A DNA stretch of 64,000 nucleotides from Peptoniphilus_B koenoeneniae (GTDB taxonomy: Bacteria > Bacillota > Clostridia > Tissierellales > Peptoniphilaceae): positions 1-64,000 of the forward strand of contig NZ_JAUSTN010000003.1 in the NCBI RefSeq assembly GCF_030812875.1. The letters run 5' to 3'. A program made the position numbers and the translations under genes. Position 1 is the stretch's first letter, and each line of letters starts with the position of its first letter. The notes beneath the pieces are model-generated. The model was given only the letters and a program-made list of their open reading frames with translations. It was not told where the DNA came from and did no database searches. This document shows positions 15,121-23,632 of the stretch, in pieces.

Positions 15121-16161
15121 TTAACTTTTATCCTTACCATATTGGCAGAAAAATACATTTCCCTCTTTTTTAATTTCAGTTATAGGATTAATTTCAATTT
15201 TCTTTTCCTGCTTTGTTTTTACAAGAAAACCATGATGATCATTAAGATAACATTTTTCTTTTTTTTCCTCTTTTAAAGAATCAATAAAATTTAAATGTCT
15301 TTTAATTCTAGTATCAATAATTTGATTTAATTCATCAAGGCTCCTATCCATATTATTTAAAGCCATATCTGCAATAGCTTCGTCAATCTCAACTCCAATA
15401 CTGTTCCTATTTAAAATCATACAAGCAAGGTTAGTTGTTCCAAGGCCTGCAAAGGGATCTAAAACAGTGTCCCCCTCCACTGAATACATGTTTATCAATC
15501 GAAAGGGTATCTCCAAAGGAAAAGAAGCATTTCTATCACGACCATTTTTTGCTGAAAGAATAGTTTGAGAAGTTCCCTTAACATCCCAAAGATCAGAAAA
15601 CCAAACATTTCTCTCTTCCCAAAAAAAAGCACTTTTTTGTCTTAATAATTTTTCTTGACCCTTAAAAATTCTCTTGCCGCCCTTTCTAAAAATCAGAATA
15701 TATTCATGCTCATAAGTAACATAAGCACCAGCAGGATACATTCCAGAGCCCATAAATTTATTAGGAGAATTGGACTGCTTTCTCCAATGAATATCGGGAA
15801 GAAGACTATAACCCATTTCAAGAAAGGTATTAATAATCTGAGTGTGATTGGAAAAAAGTTGAAAATTATCTCCTATACTTCTTGTTGCATCTCCTATATT
15901 AATGCAGACAAAACCATTCTTAGCAAGAACCCTGTCACACTCTTCCCAAGTTTTTTTAAGGACCTTATGCATTTTAAAAAAAGCGCCCATCCCATCTTCA
16001 GATTGTAAATCCTTTTCAATTTCTGGATCCTTTTTGCTAAACATTTCATCCCACATTTTTATCATGGGATAAGGAGGCGATGTGACAATTAGATTAACTG
16101 ACTCATCTGATATTTTGTCCATTTTTTTGCTATCTCCAAGAATAATTTCATGTTTTGTCAT
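15121..16161 (-). CDS. DNA methyltransferase, beta class, predicted N4-cytosine (CTAG)
   Basis: The 346-aa enzyme has motif IV TSPPY at residues 27-31 before the SAM-binding motif DPFAGLGTTNLACMI (near residue 222), the beta-class order. TSPPY rather than DPPY favours N4-methylcytosine. Similarity in layout to the CTAG methylases of MjaI/MthZI type, plus the facing MjaI-like nuclease, suggests C-N4 methylation in CTAG. Its role is to protect the host genome. AGGAGG precedes the ATG. The C-terminal 60 residues (Lys-rich, ending CQYGKDKS) are not assigned and may aid target recognition. Confidence 0.85.
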   Translation of the reverse strand: MTKHEIILGDSKKMDKISDESVNLIVTSPPYPMIKMWDEMFSKKDPEIEKDLQSEDGMGAFFKMHKVLKKTWEECDRVLAKNGFVCINIGDATRSIGDNFQLFSNHTQIINTFLEMGYSLLPDIHWRKQSNSPNKFMGSGMYPAGAYVTYEHEYILIFRKGGKRIFKGQEKLLRQKSAFFWEERNVWFSDLWDVKGTSQTILSAKNGRDRNASFPLEIPFRLINMYSVEGDTVLDPFAGLGTTNLACMILNRNSIGVEIDEAIADMALNNMDRSLDELNQIIDTRIKRHLNFIDSLKEEKKEKCYLNDHHGFLVKTKQEKKIEINPITEIKKEGNVFFCQYGKDKS

Positions 16162-16285
16162 TTATCTTTTCCTCCTATTTTTAAGCTTTATTTTAAAGTA
16201 GGTAAATTTTTTAATTTATTTTTGCCTTAGACTAATTTTAAACTATTAATTTAAGTCTGCCAAGGGATTAAGAATATAAGAAAAT

Positions 16286-16331
16286 AAAAAGACCTCGACT
16301 AATATATAAATCTTAGTCGAGGTCTTATAAA
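16286..16331. terminator. Terminator after the SLH protein gene
   Basis: AAGACCTCGACTAA pairs perfectly with TTAGTCGAGGTCTT (14 bp) around an A/T loop. It is the strongest hairpin in the region, placed directly after the large surface-protein gene. Confidence 0.88.
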
Positions 16332-16342
16332 ATTTTATTTTT

Positions 16343-19300
16343 TTACTTTAATAAACTTTTATCTTCTATAATTTTTAACCAAATTTCATCCTTTAGATTT
16401 GATTTTCTCTTAAATTCATGACTGTTTGCAGCTTCCATAAGTTCGTAATAAGCCCAGTGCTTTTTATTTAGGTCTTTGTACTTTTCCAATAGAGCTTCAT
16501 TTAAATCAATATAAGCCCTATCTGGAATTCTATTAAAAATACTGTTAAACATTATAACTGCTTCAGCTCTTGTTATATTGTTATCTGGTTTAAATGTTCC
16601 GTCGGAATATCCTACTATTCTTCCATTTCCAAAAGCCATATTAATTTCTTTTTCGTACTTATGGCCGATTATGTCAGGGAAATCTGATTTTGCATTATTT
16701 TTTTCATCAATGGCAGCGAAAAGTTTTGCCATTTCTCCTCTTGTTATAGGATCATTGGGTCTTATTTTATTTTGATTCCAATCTAAAAGTCCAAGTCTTA
16801 TTCCTTCATTTAGAGAAGCTATATACCATTGTCCTTCTTCAACATCTTCAAAATCAGGTTTTACCTTGTTATTTGCAGAAATTCCCTTTAATCTTACTGC
16901 TATTGCCACAGCTTCTGCCCTTGTTATATTTCCTTCAGGTTTAATATTGTTATCAGGATAACCGTAAATATATTTTATATGGTTTTCATAATGATCATCA
17001 TCATGATTATTATGATCTTCACTTATTATAGTGAATCTTCCTCCAATCTCCCTATCTTCTTTAGGCTTTTCAGGTTGAGGTTGAGGTTTTGGTTCAGGCT
17101 TTTCAGTTTCTTTTAAAACTATGTTGTCATCAGCCATTTTGCTTAAATCTTTTTCTTCTTTAAATTCAAGAGTTTTTAAGCCTTGAGCTAGATCTTTTCT
17201 AACCAAAGCTTTCTCTTTCGCTGTCTTTCCTAAAGAAGCATTAGACTTATATAGAAGAATGCCAAAATCTCTTTCAAATACACCGTCATAAGCTGGACCT
17301 TTCTTTAAATCTTCATCAATAAGATCACTGTAATTTTTATTTTTATCAACTTTTAATATTCTATATAGAGGAGTTGAATTTTCTGTCCTATATTTTATTC
17401 CCTGAGGATTTCCATCTTTATCTTCAGCTTTTTCATAAGAATTTATGGTGTTTTCTTTAAAAATATCAACGTGATATTTTCCGCCCTTGACTAAAATATT
17501 CTTATCTCTGTACTCTTCATCTCCACCGGAAAATACTTTTGCCTTGCCTACATATAAGGCTCCATCGTTTTCTAAAAATATACTACTTATAGGATCTTTT
17601 CCAAACCAACCTTTAGGTGTAGTATAAGACATAACTTGTGGTGTGAATTGACCTTGTCCGTCAATTATAACTTTACCACTTGCTGATATGGCATAGGCTT
17701 CAGAGGATCGCCCTGAGAATCCTCCACCTCTAGTTCTTGGATGCATTTTCTCCTTATAAGCTTCTATATAGGTTTGATAAAGTTTATTACCAGCTTCAAT
17801 TTTACCTGCTTTTATAGTGGCATTTCCTACCATATAAAGGCCTGAACCTGCTTGCCTATTAGTTTCTTGATCTGTAAATCTACAACCTCCACCAAAAATT
17901 GTAGGTTCCGTTCCGCTTGCTTCATCACCTTCAACAACTAGGTTATTTACATTGGCAATGGCGTGACCTGACTTTGTGGAACTTCCTCCGCCATAAATTT
18001 GTGCTCCACCCTTTACAGATAGATTTTCTCCTCCGTCAATGGCGCTTCCTGCCGTAAGTCTGTCGGCAAATAAATATCCGTTCCGAGTTATATTAGTGGA
18101 TGAACCCCCCGTTATTAAAGAGTCACCTATAATTTGAATGTCTGTAGCACCCTTTATCCCTGCTCCGGCAATTCCATTACCTTCACACCTACCTGAAGTA
18201 TCACAATTAGATGGGACAGTTAATATATCTCCACCGTGGACTTCTGAGTTTTCAATATATACACTGACTACATTTTCAAGTCCGTAGCCTGCAGATACAT
18301 TTTCTTCAGCAAAGCTATTGCTGTGTTTGTATACACTTTTATTTCTCAAGTATTTTATAGGTCCATAGCCTTGAACCACTGCACCATTTACAAGTTTAAC
18401 TTCACTTGCATCTTTTATACCAGAGCCAAATCTGTATAGGTCTTTTTTTGAACCATTATCACTTAATATGTTAGATATTCCTCCACCGGAAATATTAGCT
18501 CCGTCAACTAAGACTTTACCCAGAGTTCTAATACCTGCAGCCCCAACCTTAGGTGCTATTTCATTGTCGCTATACCCTTTATTAGATGTGCTTGATCCAG
18601 GTGTAGGACCTTGAATAGAGGTGTTTGCTCCGTAAACATTTACATCAGCCTTTGAGTCTATAAGGGCTTCTGATGTATTAAAGAAGTGAAAACCGCAACC
18701 TATTGATAAAGGATCGGTTTGACCTGGCATTCCCAAATTCAATGTTCCAGTTCCCATTTCTATAACAGGTGAATGGGGAAGCTTGTACATAAAGTCTGGA
18801 TCAGCTGAACCACTAGGCATAGTGTCATTAGCTCCCTTGTCTATAAAGTTTCCTCTATAGACATTTACCTTAGCGTTTCCATTAGCAAGGATAATAGGCC
18901 CATAGAAGTTAGTAAATCTTTTCCCACTGAAAAAATTTTCGGATTCTGTATTACCATTTGAGTCTATATATTTTATATTACCACCACCGGTTATGCTATT
19001 CATTTTTTCCTTATCGCTATCATTTAGACTTGGAAATTCTTTTGTGGCAAAGTCTAATTTACCTCCATCATCTTCAACTTCAATAGTACCATAGTAAAAC
19101 TTTTCTCTTTTGCTCTCGTTTACAGATAAATCAACTCCGTTACCTGGAGCTATTTTATTGTATCCGGCACACTTGATATTAATATTTTTCCCTATTATTG
19201 CTCCTTGACCGTAGCCTCCTGCACCTCCTGAAATAACAGTAGATGTAGAATGATATTCATTTTTTTCTCCTGAAAGGTCTACGATTATATTTTCACCCTT

Positions 19301-20074
19301 TAATCCATGGCCGCCTTGGATATTATCTCCTAGGCCATTACCGCCTCTTATATAAAGGCCCTGATCAACGGTATAAGGGGAAGGTTTAAAGTCTAAATTA
19401 GTTTGATCAACTTCAATATCTTTAGCAACAATGGCATCTGCTCCCCTTTCTGTTGAAGAATCTCCCCCTATAATTCTGCTGTAATATTTTAGCTTAACTG
19501 TTACAGGATACCCATATTCATTAATTTCACCAGTTTCCTCCTCACCAGTATAAGACATAAGATTTTCTATTTTTACTGAACTGTTAGGTAGATAAATAGC
19601 AGGCTTGCCATTTTGTCCCGAAAGATTCATCCTCTCAGTTAAATAAAGATTCCCTTCGCCTGAAATTACTGCTTTGTCTTCAGGTCCCTTTAGATAAAGG
19701 TGTCCCTTCAGAGTAAGAGTTTTTTCAGAAGCTATATTAAAGCTTATATTTGATATGTAAACAGCCCTTGCTCCCTCTGTTGTACCCCATCCATAAGCAG
19801 CTTGTTTTGGGTCTGATGACATAATGGTAATATTACTATTTACATTAATTAGTCCAAGGGAAGAAAAGTCATTACCTCCTGGCTTAAATTCATTTCTGTT
19901 ATAAAATTTTACAAGGTCTATAACATCTCCATTCTGTGCATTTTCAACCATGTTTTTAAATTCGTCCATGTTTTGTGGCTCAAGAGTTGCTGCACTTACA
20001 TTTTGTGGCAAAATAAAAGTTAGTGCAAAAACTGCTAAAAACATAAAAACAAATTTTACATTTCTTACTTTCAT
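16343..20074 (-). CDS. SLH-domain surface protein with beta-helix-like body
   Basis: The 1243-aa exported protein has a signal peptide (MKVRNVKFVFMFLAVFALTF..., cleavage likely after NVSA at about residue 28). Residues about 30-900 are Gly/Asn/Ser-rich with short recurring strand-turn units such as VIISGGAGG-type, GGSSTKSGHAI and VLVDGANISGGGIS, which look like a parallel beta-helix (pectate-lyase-like) shaft. A Pro-rich linker (KPEPKPQPQPEKPKE, about 992-1006) and a His/Asp-rich patch (HNNHDDDHYENH, about 1021) precede SLH repeats at about 1035-1190, with the signatures GYPDNNIKPEGNITRAEA, RPNDPITRGEM and GYSDGTFKPDNNITRAEA. SLH domains bind pyruvylated wall polymer. A role in adhesion or S-layer is inferred. 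Confidence 0.9.
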   Translation of the reverse strand: MKVRNVKFVFMFLAVFALTFILPQNVSAATLEPQNMDEFKNMVENAQNGDVIDLVKFYNRNEFKPGGNDFSSLGLINVNSNITIMSSDPKQAAYGWGTTEGARAVYISNISFNIASEKTLTLKGHLYLKGPEDKAVISGEGNLYLTERMNLSGQNGKPAIYLPNSSVKIENLMSYTGEEETGEINEYGYPVTVKLKYYSRIIGGDSSTERGADAIVAKDIEVDQTNLDFKPSPYTVDQGLYIRGGNGLGDNIQGGHGLKGENIIVDLSGEKNEYHSTSTVISGGAGGYGQGAIIGKNINIKCAGYNKIAPGNGVDLSVNESKREKFYYGTIEVEDDGGKLDFATKEFPSLNDSDKEKMNSITGGGNIKYIDSNGNTESENFFSGKRFTNFYGPIILANGNAKVNVYRGNFIDKGANDTMPSGSADPDFMYKLPHSPVIEMGTGTLNLGMPGQTDPLSIGCGFHFFNTSEALIDSKADVNVYGANTSIQGPTPGSSTSNKGYSDNEIAPKVGAAGIRTLGKVLVDGANISGGGISNILSDNGSKKDLYRFGSGIKDASEVKLVNGAVVQGYGPIKYLRNKSVYKHSNSFAEENVSAGYGLENVVSVYIENSEVHGGDILTVPSNCDTSGRCEGNGIAGAGIKGATDIQIIGDSLITGGSSTNITRNGYLFADRLTAGSAIDGGENLSVKGGAQIYGGGSSTKSGHAIANVNNLVVEGDEASGTEPTIFGGGCRFTDQETNRQAGSGLYMVGNATIKAGKIEAGNKLYQTYIEAYKEKMHPRTRGGGFSGRSSEAYAISASGKVIIDGQGQFTPQVMSYTTPKGWFGKDPISSIFLENDGALYVGKAKVFSGGDEEYRDKNILVKGGKYHVDIFKENTINSYEKAEDKDGNPQGIKYRTENSTPLYRILKVDKNKNYSDLIDEDLKKGPAYDGVFERDFGILLYKSNASLGKTAKEKALVRKDLAQGLKTLEFKEEKDLSKMADDNIVLKETEKPEPKPQPQPEKPKEDREIGGRFTIISEDHNNHDDDHYENHIKYIYGYPDNNIKPEGNITRAEAVAIAVRLKGISANNKVKPDFEDVEEGQWYIASLNEGIRLGLLDWNQNKIRPNDPITRGEMAKLFAAIDEKNNAKSDFPDIIGHKYEKEINMAFGNGRIVGYSDGTFKPDNNITRAEAVIMFNSIFNRIPDRAYIDLNEALLEKYKDLNKKHWAYYELMEAANSHEFKRKSNLKDEIWLKIIEDKSLLK

Positions 20075-20113
20075 AAAATCCTCCTCATTTTTGTCTATAT
20101 TGATATTAAATTT

Positions 20114-20142
20114 ATATTATCATATTAAAAATTTTTTTACAA
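20114..20142 (-). promoter_or_regulatory. Promoter of the SLH protein gene
   Basis: TTGTAA (20142-20137) and TAATAT (20119-20114) on the minus strand are 17 bases apart. They lie about 40 bases before the ATG, which has GAGGAGG upstream. Confidence 0.6.
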
Positions 20143-20189
20143 AGGCAAAATAGCCATGATCTTATGCTTTTTAATTTTATTTTTTTAAA

Positions 20190-20220
20190 TAAAAAACCGT
20201 AAGTTTAAACTTACGGTTCT
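20190..20220 (-). terminator. Terminator after ribU
   Basis: AACCGTAAGTTTAAACTTACGGTT is a near-perfect palindrome followed by TTTTTT on the minus strand. Confidence 0.85.
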
Positions 20221-20240
20221 AATTGATTTTTTAATTTTGT

Positions 20241-20846
20241 TTAGTCTTTTAGAGCAGGTCTTACGTGCTTATAGATAAAGATTGTAAATATCGCAGTTAT
20301 CGTTCCTTTTACAAGGTTAAAGGGCAAAACTACATAAAACATAATGTCTTTTAAGTCTTTAACATTTGCATTTATTTTTGAACACATGGAGATTATTGCT
20401 TCCATTGGCATTATTTTCCCATATAGGGGAAAAATAAAGAAATAGTTTGAAAGCATTGCTAAAGCTGTCATGGTTATTATTCCCAAGGCTAAAGATCCTA
20501 TTGCTCCTTTAAAGGTTCTATGTTTTCTATAGAAAAGAGAGGCTGTTACTGCAAAGGCACTTGCAACGATAAAGTTTGAAAGTTCTCCTACAAGTCCTGT
20601 GTCAGATCCTGCAATAATTATTTTTAAGATATTTTTTATTAAAGCTGTAATAACCCCATATACAGGTCCCATGGTAAAGGCTCCTATTAAAACCGGCATA
20701 TCCGAAATGTCAAGCTTCATAAATGAGGGAGCTATAAATCCTAAGGGAGTTTTTATGTTCATAAGCACAAAGGCTATTACTGAAAGAACTGCAACTCTTG
20801 TTATGTTTCTTGTTTTAAATCTGCTTCTTACTTTTACTTCGTTCAT
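20241..20846 (-). CDS. ribU: Riboflavin ECF transporter S component RibU
   Basis: The 201-aa membrane protein has about six hydrophobic segments and RibU-like features: ITRVAVLSVIAFVLMNIKTPL, FMKLDISDMPVLIGAFTMGPVYGVITALIKN, and LPFNLVKGTITAIFTIFIYK. Together with a shared ECF module (not in the window) it imports riboflavin. The FMN riboswitch directly upstream makes the substrate assignment firm. AGGAGG precedes the ATG. It is monocistronic. Confidence 0.94.
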   Translation of the reverse strand: MNEVKVRSRFKTRNITRVAVLSVIAFVLMNIKTPLGFIAPSFMKLDISDMPVLIGAFTMGPVYGVITALIKNILKIIIAGSDTGLVGELSNFIVASAFAVTASLFYRKHRTFKGAIGSLALGIITMTALAMLSNYFFIFPLYGKIMPMEAIISMCSKINANVKDLKDIMFYVVLPFNLVKGTITAIFTIFIYKHVRPALKD

Positions 20847-20875
20847 ATTTATTCCTCCTTAATTTTAAGGGCAAT

Positions 20876-20898
20876 AAAAAAAGCCCAACTTCCGGGCA
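20876..20898 (-). terminator. Riboswitch-controlled terminator before ribU
   Basis: GCCCGG and TTGGGC pair (two G-U) around a three-base loop and are followed by TTTTTTT on the minus strand. This lies between the FMN aptamer and the ribU start and is the expected expression platform. Confidence 0.75.
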
Positions 20899-20906
20899 TA
20901 CAAAAA

Positions 20907-21011
20907 ATCTTCTTTCATCCGGACTATACCGTCGGTATCGGAATTTCACCGATTCAGTTAAAACTCGCGGACTATAACCGCCGGTGAGGATTTACACCTC
21001 GCCCTGAAGAT
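20907..21011 (-). promoter_or_regulatory. FMN riboswitch (RFN element) controlling ribU
   Basis: On the minus strand the conserved RFN blocks are all present: AGGGCGAGGTGTAAATCC near the 5' end, ACCGGCGGTTATAGTCCGCGA, AATCGGTGAAATTCCGATACC, GACGGTATAGTCCGGATGAA, and the closing ATCTTC/GAAGAT stem. FMN binding should favour the downstream terminator and so lower riboflavin uptake when flavin is plentiful. Confidence 0.97.
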
Positions 21012-21017
21012 AAGTTT

Positions 21018-21046
21018 ATTATACAACAAAAGTAGAGAATATTCAA
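21018..21046 (-). promoter_or_regulatory. Promoter of the riboswitch-ribU transcript
   Basis: TTGAAT (21046-21041) and perfect TATAAT (21023-21018) on the minus strand are 17 bases apart, about 7 bases before the aptamer closing stem. The -35 lies in one arm of an inverted repeat (21035-21077) that follows the symporter gene. Confidence 0.75.
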
Positions 21047-21077
21047 TCTCAGTTAAATTTTAAGATTAAATATTCTC
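21035..21077. repeat. Inverted repeat downstream of the symporter gene
   Basis: GAGAATATTC.AATCT and AGATT.AATATTCTC can pair over about 14 bases. There is no T-run after it on the minus strand, so it is either a weak terminator or a 3'-end stabilising hairpin for the upstream gene. Confidence 0.55.
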
Positions 21078-21099
21078 TTAATAAGTCTTTATTTATTTT

Positions 21100-22320
21100 T
21101 TATTTTACATCTTCTTCTGTGCTTGGTTGGTATTCTACGTTTCCATTTCTTCCTGGAACTTTATTAAATATTCCTGTTACCATTAAGGCTATTGCTCCAT
21201 CTCCTGTTACGTTACATGCTGTTCCGAAACTGTCTTGAAGGGCAAATATGGAAAGCATTAGAGCTGTTCCTGTGTCGTTAAAGCCCAAAATACTTGTTAT
21301 TAAACCTAAAGATGCTACTACTGTTCCTCCGGGCACTCCTGGTGCTGCTATGGCAAAAATGCCAAGTAGGGAAATAAATAAAATCATTGTTGATATTTCT
21401 GGCATTTTTCCGTACAAAATTTGTGATACAGTCATTACAAAGAATGTTTCTGTTAATACTGAACCGCAAAGGTGGGTGTTTGCACATAGGGGTACTACAA
21501 AGTCCCTTATTTTAGGATCAAGGACTTTTGATTTTCTTGCACATTTTAAGGCTACTGGAAGGGTTGCCGCACTGGACATGGTTCCTACTGCTGTGAAGTA
21601 TGCTGGTGGATAGTGTTTAAATACTTCTCTTGGGTTTGCTTTTGATATTGCTCCTCCTATTGAATATAAAAGGGTCATCCAAATAAAGTGTCCAACTATT
21701 ACAATTAAAATTACTTTAATAAATACTGGAAGTTCATGAATTATTGCTCCTTCATAAGCAAGTTCCGCAAAGGTTGTTCCAATGTATAGGGGAAGAATTG
21801 TTATTACAACTTTATCTACTATTGCAAGAACTATGTTGTTAAATTCAAGCAAAAGTTTTTCCCATGTTTGAGATTTTGTCCAAAGTACTGCAAGTCCTAT
21901 TAAAACTGATGTTACAAGGGCTGTCATAACTGGCATTATGGGAGCTATTTGAAGTTTAAATATTGCTTCTGGGATCTCATTTCCTGCCCCTACATTGCTT
22001 GCTATATTAAGATGGGGAATTATTATTCTTCCTGCTATTAAACTCATTGTTGCTGCACCTACTGATGATATGTAGCAAATTAATAGGGTTACTGATAAAA
22101 TTTTCCCTGCTGAATCTTTTAAGCTTACTATAGCTGGTGTTATGAATCCTAAAATTATAAGAGGAACAATATATCCTATTAAATCTCCAAGTATCCTCTT
22201 AATTGCATCAATAACTGCTATTAACCCTTGGTTTGCCATTTGGCCTACTATAATTCCTATTGCTATTCCAAGGATTAATTTAAATACTAAACTGTTAAAA
22301 AAACTTTTTTTCTTTTCCAT
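21100..22320 (-). CDS. Dicarboxylate/amino acid:cation symporter (DAACS family)
   Basis: The 406-aa protein has about eight membrane helices plus re-entrant loops. It shows DAACS signatures: Ser/Ala-rich AVGTMSSAATLPVALKCARK (first hairpin loop), LCANTHLCGSVLTETFF in place of the NMDGT-type helix 7, and DSFGTACNVTGDGAIALMV in helix 8. It imports glutamate, serine/threonine or C4-dicarboxylates with sodium or protons; the substrate cannot be read from the sequence. AAAGGAG precedes the ATG. It is apparently monocistronic. Confidence 0.9.
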   Translation of the reverse strand: MEKKKSFFNSLVFKLILGIAIGIIVGQMANQGLIAVIDAIKRILGDLIGYIVPLIILGFITPAIVSLKDSAGKILSVTLLICYISSVGAATMSLIAGRIIIPHLNIASNVGAGNEIPEAIFKLQIAPIMPVMTALVTSVLIGLAVLWTKSQTWEKLLLEFNNIVLAIVDKVVITILPLYIGTTFAELAYEGAIIHELPVFIKVILIVIVGHFIWMTLLYSIGGAISKANPREVFKHYPPAYFTAVGTMSSAATLPVALKCARKSKVLDPKIRDFVVPLCANTHLCGSVLTETFFVMTVSQILYGKMPEISTMILFISLLGIFAIAAPGVPGGTVVASLGLITSILGFNDTGTALMLSIFALQDSFGTACNVTGDGAIALMVTGIFNKVPGRNGNVEYQPSTEEDVK

Positions 22321-22403
22321 TTTTTTACTCCTTTCTAATTTTATTTTAGCATGTTAATTTATTTAATCAATGAAAAAGTTTTCATGTTTCATAAAAATAC
22401 CAT

Positions 22404-22431
22404 AAAAAAAAGAGCGTTTTTTCAACGCTCA
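22404..22431 (-). terminator. Terminator after the ArsR-family gene
   Basis: GAGCGTTGAAAAAACGCTC followed by eight T residues on the minus strand, six bases past the stop codon. Confidence 0.88.
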
Positions 22432-22436
22432 AGTTT

Positions 22437-22721
22437 TTATTCTCCGAAAAGTATTTTTATAATTTCTTTTGCTTTCGGGCTATCTATCATATAATAAATT
22501 TCCGTTCCCACTCTTCTTGATTTTAAAACCTTGCTTCTTTTTAGTTTTGCAAGATGGGAAGAAACAGTAGGTTGAGGTATTCCAACTAATTCTTGTATGT
22601 TTGAAACATTTAAGTCTCCGTTTTGAGAAAGATGTTTCACGATCAAAAGTCTTATAGGATGAGCCATAACTTTTAACATTTCAGCGTATTCTTCGTAAAT
22701 TTCCATTTTAATTTTTTTCAT
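22437..22721 (-). CDS. ArsR-family winged-helix repressor
   Basis: The 94-aa protein is a compact ArsR/SmtB regulator: YAEMLKVMAHPIRLLIVKHL, then the recognition helix region VGIPQPTVSSHLAKLKRSKVLKSRRVGTEIYYMI. It lacks Cys residues, so the ELCVCDL-type arsenic/cadmium site is absent (NVSNIQELV is in its place). That points to a non-metal signal or metal ligands elsewhere. It follows a Crp/Fnr gene by 10 bases and probably shares its promoter. Confidence 0.88.
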   Translation of the reverse strand: MKKIKMEIYEEYAEMLKVMAHPIRLLIVKHLSQNGDLNVSNIQELVGIPQPTVSSHLAKLKRSKVLKSRRVGTEIYYMIDSPKAKEIIKILFGE

Positions 22722-22731
22722 TATTTCACCT

Positions 22732-23427
22732 TCAAATTAAATCATATAAGTTTTCAATACTTTTAATTAATATACGTCCCTTTGGGAGAAGTTTTATATA
22801 ATCGGCCTTTTCAAACTGATTAAGCTTTCTTGAAATTGTCTCCCTTGTGATTCCTGAATAAAAGCCTAGCTCTTCTCTATTTATATCCAGATTTAATAAA
22901 ATACCCTCTTTTGTGATTTTGCCATATATTTGAGCAAAGTTTATGAGAAGTTTTGCAACTTTCATATTGGCATTTATGCCGGACAAAACATCTATAAGAG
23001 ATTCACTTTTTCTAACTCTTTCGTATGTTTTTTCCAAAAGTTTCAATAAAAATTCTCTGTTTTTAAGCAGAACATTTTTAAAATCACAACTGGATATTTT
23101 AATTATTACACAGTCTGTAAGACAGACTCCGTTATAAACATACTTATCCCCTGACAAAATATTAAGCCCTCCTACAAAATCGCCGGCTTTAAAAATATAT
23201 AGTATTTGTTCTCTGCCGTCGCTTAAGGGCTTCATAAGCTTGAATATTCCTTCATAAACTATGAACATAACATTTGCCGGGTGACCGGACTTAAAAATTG
23301 CCTCTCCTTTTGATACTCTTTCTACTTCAAAGGATGAGTTCATCGAATTTATTTCTTCTTCACTGAGGTAAGACAAAATCGGTACGTCTTTAAAAGCAAT
23401 TTTTTTGTCTTCAAAATTCAGCTCCAT
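22732..23427 (-). CDS. Crp/Fnr-family transcription regulator
   Basis: The 231-aa protein has an N-terminal cNMP-binding-like beta barrel (about residues 15-130: GEAIFKSGHPANVMFIVYEGIFKLMKPLSDGREQILYIFKAGDFVGGLNILSG in part) and a C-terminal HTH (REELGFYSGITRETISRKLNQFEK). The N-terminal four-Cys cluster of true Fnr proteins is absent, so it is not a direct Fe-S oxygen sensor; cAMP-binding residues are also not obvious. An inverted repeat flanks the -10 of its promoter, suggesting autoregulation. It is cotranscribed with an ArsR-type regulator. Confidence 0.9.
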   Translation of the reverse strand: MELNFEDKKIAFKDVPILSYLSEEEINSMNSSFEVERVSKGEAIFKSGHPANVMFIVYEGIFKLMKPLSDGREQILYIFKAGDFVGGLNILSGDKYVYNGVCLTDCVIIKISSCDFKNVLLKNREFLLKLLEKTYERVRKSESLIDVLSGINANMKVAKLLINFAQIYGKITKEGILLNLDINREELGFYSGITRETISRKLNQFEKADYIKLLPKGRILIKSIENLYDLI

Positions 23428-23477
23428 AACATCACCTATGTTTTATATTACCCAATTTTTTTCAGTTAACACAATCT

Positions 23478-23518
23478 TTAAGCATATAATTATAAAAGTT
23501 TTCATGCTTAATTGTAAA
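23478..23518 (-). promoter_or_regulatory. Promoter with operator-like inverted repeat upstream of the Crp/Fnr gene
   Basis: On the minus strand TTTACA (23518-23513) and TATAAT (23494-23489) are 18 bases apart. TTAAGCAT (23478-23485) and ATGCTTAA (23504-23511) form an 8-bp inverted repeat around the -10 box, a good position for a repressor site. Confidence 0.55.
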
Positions 23519-23603
23519 GGAGCTTTTGTATAATTGCAATACTTTTTTAAAATATTTATAAATTTTATATAGTTTATTTTATAACTTTTTTATATTTTCC
23601 CAT

Positions 23604-23632
23604 AAAAAAATCCGTCGACTTAATCAACGGAT
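23604..23632 (-). terminator. Terminator of the long housekeeping operon
   Basis: ATCCGT and ACGGAT pair and are followed by TTTTTTT on the minus strand. It overlaps the thiN stop codon and closes the 15-gene run that begins at 38655. Confidence 0.8.

Noticed and set aside
14246..16342. Larger defence island or prophage around the restriction genes
   Set aside because: Flanks are rplY and the SLH gene, with no integrase, repeats or further defence genes.
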